Source: Bauldia litoralis (lineage in GTDB: Bacteria; Pseudomonadota; Alphaproteobacteria; Rhizobiales; Kaistiaceae). From it: DNA of 64,000 nt. Below the pieces are notes generated by a model. That model did not search any database. It was not told the origin of the DNA and saw only the letters and a program-made list of their open reading frames with translations. The stretch lies in the NCBI RefSeq assembly GCF_900104485.1, contig NZ_FMXQ01000005.1:62001-126000 (forward strand). Direction: 5' to 3'. A program made the position numbers and the translations under genes. Numbering within the stretch: position 1 is the first letter of the stretch; each line of letters starts with the position of its first letter. Below are positions 35,022 to 45,377 of this stretch, one piece after another.

Positions 35022-35495
35022 TCACGTCTTGCGCGGCTCCGGGGGATACGGCGTGCCGTCACGGTGGGTGTAGCCCTGGCCGGTGACGGCGACGAGGTCG
35101 AGGCCAGGATAATACGCCTTGCCCTCGGTCATCCGGGTGCCGACCTCGAGCAGGACGACATCGGCCTGCGAGCGGTTCTGGAAGCAATGGCCGACCTCAT
35201 CGCCTGCCTTGAACCCGGCGGCGTCGCCGGCCTGCAGGATTTCCTCGCCGTCGTCGGTCACAAGCGTGACCTCGCCTTCGAGAACGTAGATGAGTTCGTC
35301 CTCGTCGGTGTGCCAGTGGCGCTGGCTCGACCAGGCGCCCGGCGGCAGACGGCAGAGATTGACGCCGAACTGGGTGAGGCCCGCGGCGTCGCCAAGTTTG
35401 ATCTTTCGACGCTTGCGGCACGGCGCGTCATAGGGCGGCGGGTAGACCGTTCCGTCCGACTTCGGGGCCGCTTCCACATCGATCTTCTTCGCCAT
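35022..35495 (-). CDS. Cupin domain-containing protein of the puu cluster
   Basis: 157 residues from the ATG at 35493-35495, which has a perfect AAAGGAGGT ribosome binding site. A single cupin fold: metal-ligand motif 1 as QRHWHTDEDELIYVLEGE and motif 2 as AGDAAGFKAGDEVGHCFQN, with the usual His, Glu and His ligands visible. N-terminal KKIDVEAAPKSDGTVYP is a segment common in small cupins near amine catabolic genes. It sits between puuA and puuB with gaps of ~28 bp. Role unknown; it could act on a pathway intermediate or bind one. No DNA-binding domain is present. Confidence 0.85.
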   Translation of the reverse strand: MAKKIDVEAAPKSDGTVYPPPYDAPCRKRRKIKLGDAAGLTQFGVNLCRLPPGAWSSQRHWHTDEDELIYVLEGEVTLVTDDGEEILQAGDAAGFKAGDEVGHCFQNRSQADVVLLEVGTRMTEGKAYYPGLDLVAVTGQGYTHRDGTPYPPEPRKT

Positions 35496-35523
35496 GCGGC
35501 ACCTCCTTTCCGGCAAGCGCCGA

Positions 35524-36921
35524 TCAGACGTTCAACAGCAGGTATTCGCGCTCCCACGGGCTGATGACCTGCATGAAGGTCTCGAATTCCGAATGCTTGA
35601 TCGCCCGGTAGGTGCCGACGAAGGCCTTGCCGAAGATATCGACCAGTTCCTCGCATTCCTCGAACAGCGCCAACGCCTCGAGCAGGCCGCGGGGGAGATC
35701 GATCTCGTCGACATTGGCGCCGCCGCTGACCGGTTCCGACGAGGAGACGTTGCCAACCATGCCGAGGTAGCCGCAGGCAAGCGAGGCGGCGATCGCGAGA
35801 TAGGGATTGGCATCCGAGGACGGGATCCGGTTCTCGACGCGCCGGGCGGCGGGTGACGAGTTCGGTACGCGCAGGCCCACGGTGCGGTTGTCGTAGCCCC
35901 ACTCGGTGTTGACCGGCGCTGAGACCCCGCGCTGGAGGCGGCGATAGGAATTGACGTAAGGAGCGAGGATCGACGTCACCGCCGGCAGGTATTTCTGCGA
36001 GCCGCCGATGAAGGAGAAGAAGGCTGGCGTCGGCTCGCCATCGGCGTCAGAGAAGATGTTCGTACCGGTCTCGATGTTGTTGATCGACTGATGGATGTGC
36101 ATCGCCGACCCCGGCTCGCCGGACATCGGCTTGGCCATGAAGGTGGCGTACATGTCATGTCGCAGCGCGGCTTCGCGGATAGTGCGCTTGAACTGGAAAA
36201 CCTGATCGGCCAGCCCCAGCGGATCGCCGTGGCGCAGGTTGATCTCCATCTGCGCGGCGCCCTCCTCGTGGATCAGCGTATCGATCTCGAGACCCTGCTT
36301 CTCCGAGAAATCGTAGATATCGTCGAAGAGGTCGTCGAACTCGTTGATCGCGGCGATGGAATAGGACTGGCGGGCGGTCTCGGGCCGGCCGGAACGGCCG
36401 GTCGGCGGCGCCAGCGGGTAATCCGGATCCTTGTTGGGGCGCACCAGATAGAACTCGATCTCGGGCGCGACGATGGGTCGCCAGCCGCGCTTCTCGTAAA
36501 GCTCGATCACGCGGCGCAGGACCTGGCGCGGAGCGATATCGACCGGCGTCCCGTCGGCGTAGCGGGCATCGTGGATCAGCTGGGCCGTCGGATCCTCCTC
36601 CCACGGCACCACCGCCAGCGTGCTGAGGTCCGGGTCCAGCAGGACGTCGCGGTCGGCTTCGTCATTCTGGAAGAGGTCATCGTCGTGCGGCCAGTCACCC
36701 GAGATGGTCTGGGTGAAGATCGATACCGGCATCGACATCACCGGCCCGGCAAGAAACTTGCTGACCGGCATCATCTTGCCGCGGGCAACGCCAGCCTGAT
36801 CGGGGACGACGCATTCGATATCCTCGATGCGGCGGGCGGCAAGCCATTCGCGAGCCTCTTCGAGCGAGGCGACGCCGCTGGCGCGCTCGGGCGTTTGTTC
36901 TTCCGTCTCTTGGTTGGGCAA
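35524..36921 (-). CDS. puuA: Glutamine-synthetase-family gamma-glutamylputrescine synthetase
   Basis: 465 residues from a TTG at 36919-36921 with CAGGTG 6 bp upstream. It has the glutamine synthetase fold: PEIEFYLVRP (metal ligands), EEGAAQMEINLRHGDPL, MAKPMSGEPGSAMHIHQS (ATP-binding histidine region), and NRTVGLRVPNSSPAARRVENRIPSSDANPYLA-type C-terminal segment (residues read in pieces). The adenylylation tyrosine motif of GlnA is absent, and size and context fit the PuuA branch. It ligates glutamate to putrescine with ATP in the cytoplasm. Divergent from potF across 203 bp that probably carries both promoters. Confidence 0.9.
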   Translation of the reverse strand: MPNQETEEQTPERASGVASLEEAREWLAARRIEDIECVVPDQAGVARGKMMPVSKFLAGPVMSMPVSIFTQTISGDWPHDDDLFQNDEADRDVLLDPDLSTLAVVPWEEDPTAQLIHDARYADGTPVDIAPRQVLRRVIELYEKRGWRPIVAPEIEFYLVRPNKDPDYPLAPPTGRSGRPETARQSYSIAAINEFDDLFDDIYDFSEKQGLEIDTLIHEEGAAQMEINLRHGDPLGLADQVFQFKRTIREAALRHDMYATFMAKPMSGEPGSAMHIHQSINNIETGTNIFSDADGEPTPAFFSFIGGSQKYLPAVTSILAPYVNSYRRLQRGVSAPVNTEWGYDNRTVGLRVPNSSPAARRVENRIPSSDANPYLAIAASLACGYLGMVGNVSSSEPVSGGANVDEIDLPRGLLEALALFEECEELVDIFGKAFVGTYRAIKHSEFETFMQVISPWEREYLLLNV

Positions 36922-37124
36922 GAATCACCTGTTCAGCGGACGCCGGTTACGCAGATCGCGTGGCCCGTCCCCACGGGTATCCGCGAGCGTGGGAAGGAAG
37001 ACCTGATTTTGCTCGCTATTTGCGCGCCGGGCAACAGAGCTTGAGCAACAGCCCTAGTTGTCGCCAATCCTGTTTGACTCTAACGTGATCGCGCGACCGC
37101 ACAGGATGGAGATCGGACCTGATC

Positions 37125-38222
37125 ATGTTTGCCCCCCTTAGCCGTTACCCGCTCGCCGCGGCGGTCCTCGCCGCCTCGATCGCCGGTGCCCTCGCCGAAG
37201 ACAAGGTAGTCAATGTCTATAACTGGTCGGATTATGTCGACGAAGAGGTGCTCGCCGCCTTCACGGCCGAAACCGGCATCGAAGTCGTCTACGACGTCTA
37301 TGACAACAACGAGATCGTCGAAACCAAGCTACTGGCCGGCGGATCCGGCTACGACGTGGTCGTCCCGTCGGCGCCCAACGTCGCGCGGTTGATCCAGGCG
37401 GGCGCGCTGCAGAAGCTCGACAAGTCCAAGATTCCCAACCTGGTCCACGCATGGGAGGCGATCACCGCCCGCCTGTCCGGCTACGATCCGGGCAACGAGT
37501 ATGCCGTCGACTATATGTGGGGCACCACCGGCTTCGGATACAACGTCGCCAAGATCGCCGAGCGCATGCCGGACGCGCCCGTCGATTCCTGGGCGATGAT
37601 CTTCGATCCCGAAGTCGTCTCGAAATTCGCCGATTGCGGCGTCTATCTCCTCGACACGCCTGAGGAATTGATCCCCGCCGCCCTCAACTATCTGCACCTC
37701 AACCCGGATTCCAAGGAAACGGCCGAGATCGAGGAAGCCGCGAAGCTGCTGAAGACCATCCGGCCGTATATCGAGAAATTCGACTCCTCCGAATACATCA
37801 ACGCCCTGGCCAATGGCGACATCTGCCTGGCGGTCGGCTATTCCGGCGATGTGCTGCAGGCGGCGGACCGCGCGGCGGAAGCAGGAGCGGGCGTCGAGAT
37901 CCAGTATGTGATCCCGACCGAAGGCGCCGCGATGTGGTTCGATTCCTTCATCATTCCCTCCGACGCGCCGCATCCGGACGCGGCCCATGCCTTCATCGAC
38001 TTCATGATGCGCCCGGAATCGGCGGCAGCGAATTCCAACTACGTCTATTACGCCAACGGGAATCTCGAATCCCAGTCGCTGCTCTATGAGGACGTCATCG
38101 GCGACCCCGCGATCTATCCCGGCCAACAGACGATCGACGTGCTCTATACGACCACCAGCCACCCGCCGCGTGTCCAGCGGATCGTGACCCGCGCCTGGAC
38201 CAACGTGAAGAGCGGCAGTTGA
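37125..38222 (+). CDS. potF: Polyamine ABC transporter substrate-binding protein
   Basis: 365 residues with a signal peptide (cleavage after residue ~24, ALA-E). The mature start VVNVYNWSDYVDEEVLAAF and GSGYDVVVPSAPNVARLIQAGAL are characteristic of PotF/PotD; WGTTGFGYN and SGDVLQAADRA follow. It binds putrescine or spermidine in the periplasm. YVYYANGN near the C-terminus carries aromatic residues of the cleft. First gene of potFGHI; the 52-bp gap to potG has no strong hairpin. Putrescine preference is suggested by the neighbouring puuA/puuB genes. Confidence 0.92.
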   Translation: MFAPLSRYPLAAAVLAASIAGALAEDKVVNVYNWSDYVDEEVLAAFTAETGIEVVYDVYDNNEIVETKLLAGGSGYDVVVPSAPNVARLIQAGALQKLDKSKIPNLVHAWEAITARLSGYDPGNEYAVDYMWGTTGFGYNVAKIAERMPDAPVDSWAMIFDPEVVSKFADCGVYLLDTPEELIPAALNYLHLNPDSKETAEIEEAAKLLKTIRPYIEKFDSSEYINALANGDICLAVGYSGDVLQAADRAAEAGAGVEIQYVIPTEGAAMWFDSFIIPSDAPHPDAAHAFIDFMMRPESAAANSNYVYYANGNLESQSLLYEDVIGDPAIYPGQQTIDVLYTTTSHPPRVQRIVTRAWTNVKSGS

Positions 38223-38274
38223 TGGAGCGGAGGCCGGCCGAGCGCCGGTCTTCACTTTAGGGATCGGGGGGGCG

Positions 38275-39426
38275 ATGGCGGCTAAGGCAGTTGGTCCGGT
38301 CAAACGGTCGTTCGCGCCGTGGAGAGACCCGGCATCGGCTCCGTTTATTGAATTTCGCAATGTTACCAAACGCTTCGGCGATTTTGTCGCCGTCGATGAC
38401 CTTACCCTGACGATCTACGAGCGCGAATTCTTCGCGCTGCTCGGGCCGTCCGGCTGCGGCAAGACGACATTGATGCGGATGGTCGCCGGCTTCGACGAGC
38501 CGACCGTCGGCGAAGTCCTGCTCGACGGCCAGAACCTCGCCGGCGTACCGCCCTACCGGCGGCCGACCAACATGATGTTCCAATCTTACGCCCTGTTTCC
38601 CCACATGACGGTCGAGGCCAATATCGCCTTCGGCCTCAAGCAGGACCGGATGCCCAAGGCCGACATCGCGACGCGGGTCGAGGAGATGCTGGCGCTGGTC
38701 AAGCTGACGCCGTTCGCCAAGCGCAAGCCGCACCAGCTTTCCGGCGGCCAGAAACAGCGGGTGGCGCTTGCCCGGTCGCTGGCGCGCAAGCCCAAGGTCC
38801 TGCTCCTCGATGAACCGCTCGGCGCGCTGGACAAGAAGCTGCGCGAGGATACGCAATTCGAGCTGGTCGATCTTCAGCAGAAGCTCGGCCTCACCTTCCT
38901 GATCGTGACGCACGACCAGGAGGAGGCGATGACGGTCGCCGACCGTGTCGCGGTGATGGACCAGGGGCGGATCATCCAGGTGGCGACGCCGGCCGAGGTC
39001 TACGAGCAGCCGAATTCGCGCTACGTCGCCGACTTCATCGGCGACATCAACCTGCTCGAGGGGCGGATCACCGTCTGCAACGACGGGTTCATCCGGCTCG
39101 ATTGCGGCGTCGGCGGCGGCACGGTGGAGGTCGACCAGACGATGGATGCGACACCTGGCGAAAATGGCTGGTTCGCCATTCGCCCCGAAAAGATGACGCT
39201 GTCGCTCGACCCGCCGGAGAACCCGACCGTCAACTGCATCGCCGGCGACGTCTGGGACATCGGCTATCTCGGCGACGTTTCGATCTACCATGTCCGGCTG
39301 GCCGGCGGCGCCACGGTCAAGGCAACGGTCACCAACCGCACGCGGCTGGTCGAGCGGCCGATCAGCTGGGACGACAAGGTCTGGCTGACCTGGCCGCGCG
39401 ACGCCGGCATCGTGTTGACGCGGTAG
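38275..39426 (+). CDS. potG: Polyamine ABC transporter ATP-binding protein
   Basis: 383 residues. Walker A is GPSGCGKTT, the Q-loop in MFQSYALFPHM, the signature LSGGQKQRVALARS, Walker B VLLLDEPLGALD, and the H-loop VTHDQEEAM. The C-terminal TOBE domain (from ~residue 255) includes WFAIRPEKMTLS. The N-terminus carries a ~25-residue extension before FRNVTKRFGDF, common in PotG. The start ATG is preceded by a GGGGGG stretch. It powers PotHI. Confidence 0.93.
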   Translation: MAAKAVGPVKRSFAPWRDPASAPFIEFRNVTKRFGDFVAVDDLTLTIYEREFFALLGPSGCGKTTLMRMVAGFDEPTVGEVLLDGQNLAGVPPYRRPTNMMFQSYALFPHMTVEANIAFGLKQDRMPKADIATRVEEMLALVKLTPFAKRKPHQLSGGQKQRVALARSLARKPKVLLLDEPLGALDKKLREDTQFELVDLQQKLGLTFLIVTHDQEEAMTVADRVAVMDQGRIIQVATPAEVYEQPNSRYVADFIGDINLLEGRITVCNDGFIRLDCGVGGGTVEVDQTMDATPGENGWFAIRPEKMTLSLDPPENPTVNCIAGDVWDIGYLGDVSIYHVRLAGGATVKATVTNRTRLVERPISWDDKVWLTWPRDAGIVLTR

Positions 39427-39433
39427 ACGGACG

Positions 39434-40375
39434 ATGAGCGCCACCGACCGATCGGCACCGCCAACACCGGGAAACAGGCCGAACCCGGCTCGCTGGCTGG
39501 TCGTCGCCGTCCCCTATCTCTGGCTCTTCCTGCTCTTCCTCGTTCCCTTCGTCATCGTCATCAAGATCTCGCTGTCGCTGACGGCAATCGCCCAACCGCC
39601 CTACACGCCGGTCTTCGATCTTGCCGGCGGCATCGGCGGCCTGATCGACGGCATCAGTGAGTTCACCGTCGAGAACTACCTGTGGCTGACCGAGGACGCG
39701 CTCTATGCGCGGGCCTACCTGTCGAGCCTGACGATCGCGCTGGTATCGACGGCGCTGGTACTGCTGGTCGGCTATCCGATCGCCTATGGCATGGCCCGGG
39801 CGCCGAAGGGGCTGCAGCCGACCCTCTTGATGCTGATCATCCTGCCGTTCTGGACCTCCTTCCTGATCCGCGTCTATGCGTGGATCGGCATCCTCAAGAA
39901 GGAAGGCCTGCTCAACCAGCTGCTGCTGTGGATCGGGGTCATCAGCGAGCCGCTGACCATCCTCAACACCAATACCGCCGTCTATATCGGGATCGTCTAT
40001 TCGTACCTGCCGTTCATGGTGCTGCCGCTCTATGCGGCGCTGGAGCGCATGGACCGGACGCTGCTGGAGGCGGCGGCCGATCTCGGATGTCCGCCGATCC
40101 GCGCCTTCTGGAAGATCACCTTCCCGCTGTCGCTGCCGGGCGTCATCGCCGGATGCTTCCTGGTCTTCATCCCGGTGACCGGCGAGTTCGTCATCCCGGA
40201 CCTGCTCGGCGGCTCCGATACGCTGATGATCGGCAAGACGCTGTGGGCGGAGTTCTTCGCCAACCGCGACTGGCCGCTCGCCTCGGCGGTCGCTGTGGTG
40301 CTGCTCGTCATCCTGGTCGTGCCGATCGTGCTCTTCCAGAATCACGAGATGAAGCGCGCCGAGCGGGAGGCGTGA
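39434..40375 (+). CDS. potH: Polyamine ABC transporter permease
   Basis: 313 residues, about six membrane helices. The first is WLVVAVPYLWLFLLFLVPFV, and the EAA loop reads LERMDRTLLEAAADLGCPP near residues 203-221. A periplasmic loop of ~45 residues between helices 1 and 2 is typical of PotH/PotB. It follows potG by 7 bp and precedes potI by 1 bp, so it is translationally linked to both. Confidence 0.93.
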   Translation: MSATDRSAPPTPGNRPNPARWLVVAVPYLWLFLLFLVPFVIVIKISLSLTAIAQPPYTPVFDLAGGIGGLIDGISEFTVENYLWLTEDALYARAYLSSLTIALVSTALVLLVGYPIAYGMARAPKGLQPTLLMLIILPFWTSFLIRVYAWIGILKKEGLLNQLLLWIGVISEPLTILNTNTAVYIGIVYSYLPFMVLPLYAALERMDRTLLEAAADLGCPPIRAFWKITFPLSLPGVIAGCFLVFIPVTGEFVIPDLLGGSDTLMIGKTLWAEFFANRDWPLASAVAVVLLVILVVPIVLFQNHEMKRAEREA

Positions 40376-40376
40376 G

Positions 40377-41198
40377 ATGAACAGCCGCACCTCCTGGTTC
40401 AACGTCACCTCGGTCACGCTGGGGCTCGCGTTTCTCTACCTGCCGATCCTGCTCTTGATCATCTATTCCTTCAACGAGTCGCGGCTGGTGACGGTGTGGG
40501 CGGGCTTCTCGACGAAGTGGTATGTCGAGCTTTTTTCCAACAAGGGCCTTCTCGACGCCGCCTGGGTGACGCTCCGCGTCGCCTTCTTCTCGGCCACTGT
40601 CGCGACCGTGCTGGGGACGCTGGCGGCGATCACCCTGGTCCGCTTCGGACGCTTCTACGGGCGGACGTTGTTCTCCGGCATGATCTACGCGCCGCTGGTG
40701 ATGCCCGACGTGATCATCGGCCTGTCGCTTTTGTTGCTCTTCGTCTCAGTCGATTTTGGCCGAGGCTTCTGGACGATCGTTCTGGCCCACATCACCTGTT
40801 CGATGTGTTTCGTCGCCGTCGTCGTGCAGTCGCGGCTCGTGGCCTTTGACCGCAGCCTCGAGGAGGCGGCGCTCGATCTCGGTTGCCCGCCAGTCAAGAC
40901 CTTCTTCCAGATCACCCTGCCGCTGATCGCCCCGGCGGTGATCGCCGGCTGGATGCTGGCCTTCACCCTGTCGCTCGACGACCTCGTCATCGCCAGCTTC
41001 ACCACGGGCCCGGGCGCCACGACACTGCCAATGAAGATCTACAGCCAGGTACGGCTGGGCGTGACACCTGAAATCAACGCGGTCAGCACGATCATGATCG
41101 GGCTGGTGTCGATCGGCGTCATCACCGCGTCGCTGATGACCAAGAGACGGCAAGCGTCGCGCATCCGCGCCGAACGCCAGGCCGCGGCAAACCGCTAG
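40377..41198 (+). CDS. potI: Polyamine ABC transporter permease
   Basis: 273 residues, six membrane helices. FLYLPILLLIIYSFNES starts the family pattern and the EAA loop reads FDRSLEEAALDLGCPPVKT near residues 157-175. Partner of PotH in the channel. It is the last gene of the operon; its stop overlaps the stop of the convergent AsmA gene by 3 bp, with no terminator between them. Confidence 0.93.
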   Translation: MNSRTSWFNVTSVTLGLAFLYLPILLLIIYSFNESRLVTVWAGFSTKWYVELFSNKGLLDAAWVTLRVAFFSATVATVLGTLAAITLVRFGRFYGRTLFSGMIYAPLVMPDVIIGLSLLLLFVSVDFGRGFWTIVLAHITCSMCFVAVVVQSRLVAFDRSLEEAALDLGCPPVKTFFQITLPLIAPAVIAGWMLAFTLSLDDLVIASFTTGPGATTLPMKIYSQVRLGVTPEINAVSTIMIGLVSIGVITASLMTKRRQASRIRAERQAAANR

Positions 41199-43069
41199 CC
41201 GTCGCCGGGAACCACAGGCTCGTCGGCTGGCGTCATGTCGCGCTCGACCGGCGGGCCGAGATCCGGCGCCACGCTCCAGTCATCCCAGGTGCCGCCAATG
41301 CGGAACGGAACGTCCGATGCGGCGCCGCCATTTTCCGGGTCGACCAGCGTCAGCGTGCCACGCGCCTCGATGGTCGGATCCAGGAGCCCTGCCCGGCCCG
41401 TGAGCCGGAGGGAATAATCGTCGCCATCGGCGTGGAGGTCATCCGTGGCGACCACCCCATCGCCGAAGGCCAGGGTTGCGCCGGCAGCGACAAAGGCGGT
41501 CGAGCCGGTGAAAGCGAATTCGCCAGGGGCCCGGACCGCCTCCGGCAGCGCTGCGAGGTCGATGCCCTTCAGGACCCCGTTGTCGATGGCCACCCTGGCG
41601 GTACCGGCAAGCGTCTCGAAGACATCGCCCCAGGTCTCGCCGCGCGCCTTCGCGTCGACGGTGGCGGTGCCAACCCCGGTCAGCGCGTCGATATCGGCAA
41701 GCTGGCCAAGCATCTCGGCAACCAGCACATCCTGGACCCGGACCTGTCCGGTGGCGGTCAATGCGTCGCCATCCATGACCAGCGCCAGCCGGCCGTCGGC
41801 CGTGCCTTCCTCAAGTTCGGCCTCACCGACATTGATGACGAGTTCGCCATTCTTGAGCGTTACCGTCGCGCCTGTGCGGCCGATCTCGGCATTTCCGGCG
41901 ATCAGTTGCGATGTCGACAGGCGAAGATCGACGGCGCCGACCGCGTCGAGCGGCAGCCGCGCCGGCACCAGTTGCCATGCGCCGGCCGACGTCAGCCCCG
42001 CATGGGCGGCTTCGACATAGGGTGAGAGATCCAGCGAGTCGAAGGCAAGCGTTCCGGAGACGCCAAAGGCGTCCTCCCCGACGGCGACGCTGAGCGCCCC
42101 TTCGGCGGCATTGCCGTCGAGTTCGAAGGTCGCGTCGGCGATCGACACCGAATGGCCAATCCAGTTGATGCGGCCGTCGATGGCGCCCGCGCCAAGAATA
42201 GCGCCAGTGCCCATCGGGTTGCCCAGCCACTCGACTACCCGGCGCACAGACGGTGTCGTCAGCTTGATGTCACCCTCGAGTTGCGTGCCATCCAGTTGCA
42301 GAGCGCTGCCGGCAAAGGACAGGCGCAGCGGCGTCGCCGAGAAGCCGAAGCGCAGCGCCGAGCTGCCACCGGCCAGCAAATCGAGCGGCGCATCGACGCT
42401 GCCATTGAACTCGACGGGCTCGCCCCGCCAGATGAAGGACCCGTCGCCGGCCGCCATCTGAGAGGTGCGTGTCCAGTCGAAACTCGCGACGACCTTGTTC
42501 AGCTCTTCCTTCCGGCCGGTACGGCGGTCGGTGTAGCTGATGATGCCGTCGCGGATCGCCATGCGCCCGAGCCGTACGTCAGCGAGGGGCGACGGCGGAT
42601 CGACCTCGTCGGTCACACCTTCCTTGTCGCCCTTCGACATCTGGCTGCCGATGACGCCCTCGGCCATGATCCAGTTGCCCCGGCCATCGGCATCGGTGCG
42701 CAGGTTGATGCGCGGATTGCTGAGGCGGAAGCGGGCGAATTCGAGCCGGCCGAGAAACAGCGGCAGGATCTCGAGCTTGGCCGTCATCGTCTCGACCGCG
42801 ATGAAAGGCTCGTCGCCCATGCCCTCGGGATTTGACAGCTTCGCATCGTTGAGGCGAACGGTCAGATAGGGATAGAGGCTGATATGCGGTTCGCCGCGGA
42901 ACGTGAACTCGCGGCCGGTCCAGTAGGCGATCTGGTCGACGATGCGCGACTTGACCACGGCCGGCGAAATGACCAGCGGCGCTGCGACGGCGAGCGCAAC
43001 CAGCACCCCGACTACGGCCAGGGCACCAATCACAAACCGTCTTGCGGTTTTGGGTTCGCGTTTTCCCAT
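41195..43069 (-). CDS. AsmA family protein
   Basis: 624 residues. An N-terminal membrane anchor (residues ~12-34, FVIGALAVVGVLVALAVAAPLVI) is followed by the AsmA start region (VKSRIVDQIAYWTGREFTFRGEPH; SLYPYLTVRLNDAKLSN) and a long beta-rich periplasmic part, ending with an AsmA C-terminal repeat segment (TGVGTATVDAKARGETW; ARVAIDNGVLKGIDL). AsmA-like proteins are now seen as bridges for phospholipid traffic between the inner and outer membranes; older work linked them to outer-membrane assembly. A short proline/acidic tail closes the protein. It stands alone between convergent potI and a divergent acetoacetyl-CoA synthetase gene. Confidence 0.88.
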   Translation of the reverse strand: MGKREPKTARRFVIGALAVVGVLVALAVAAPLVISPAVVKSRIVDQIAYWTGREFTFRGEPHISLYPYLTVRLNDAKLSNPEGMGDEPFIAVETMTAKLEILPLFLGRLEFARFRLSNPRINLRTDADGRGNWIMAEGVIGSQMSKGDKEGVTDEVDPPSPLADVRLGRMAIRDGIISYTDRRTGRKEELNKVVASFDWTRTSQMAAGDGSFIWRGEPVEFNGSVDAPLDLLAGGSSALRFGFSATPLRLSFAGSALQLDGTQLEGDIKLTTPSVRRVVEWLGNPMGTGAILGAGAIDGRINWIGHSVSIADATFELDGNAAEGALSVAVGEDAFGVSGTLAFDSLDLSPYVEAAHAGLTSAGAWQLVPARLPLDAVGAVDLRLSTSQLIAGNAEIGRTGATVTLKNGELVINVGEAELEEGTADGRLALVMDGDALTATGQVRVQDVLVAEMLGQLADIDALTGVGTATVDAKARGETWGDVFETLAGTARVAIDNGVLKGIDLAALPEAVRAPGEFAFTGSTAFVAAGATLAFGDGVVATDDLHADGDDYSLRLTGRAGLLDPTIEARGTLTLVDPENGGAASDVPFRIGGTWDDWSVAPDLGPPVERDMTPADEPVVPGDG

Positions 43070-43220
43070 CCGCCGGCTTCCTCTTGACTACCCCCGCACC
43101 GGATAGGAAGAAACCCCCGAGTCTGCAAGGAGTTTCTTGATTTCTGCCAGCGGCTTCCGGTCGCCTTGCGGCGGCGGGGCCGTTGCGGCAGCGTGGCATT
43201 ATACAAAGGAGTCCCACGAC

Positions 43221-45179
<1,959 letters not shown>

Positions 45180-45300
45180 GGTTTCGGCCTCCGCAACCCG
45201 CAATGACGGCGTTAATCTTAATACAGTGTATCTTATTAGAATGAAAACTCGGGTGTCGGGTAAATCTATTGTTCAGCTAATAACAATTGTCTTCTGTACT

Positions 45301-45316
45301 TTAACGACTCGTTAAC
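45301..45316. promoter_or_regulatory. CtrA-type box TTAA-N7-TTAAC
   Basis: TTAA CGACTCG TTAAC, a perfect match to the CtrA full-site consensus, 62 bp upstream of the TadG-like gene start, in an AT-rich leader (45180-45377). CtrA controls pilus and cell-cycle genes in alphaproteobacteria. Confidence 0.65.
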
Positions 45317-45377
45317 TGGACCTGCTCGATTCTGTGCCGAATATACAGGCGGCTTTCGCGGCCCGGAGTAGCAGGCA

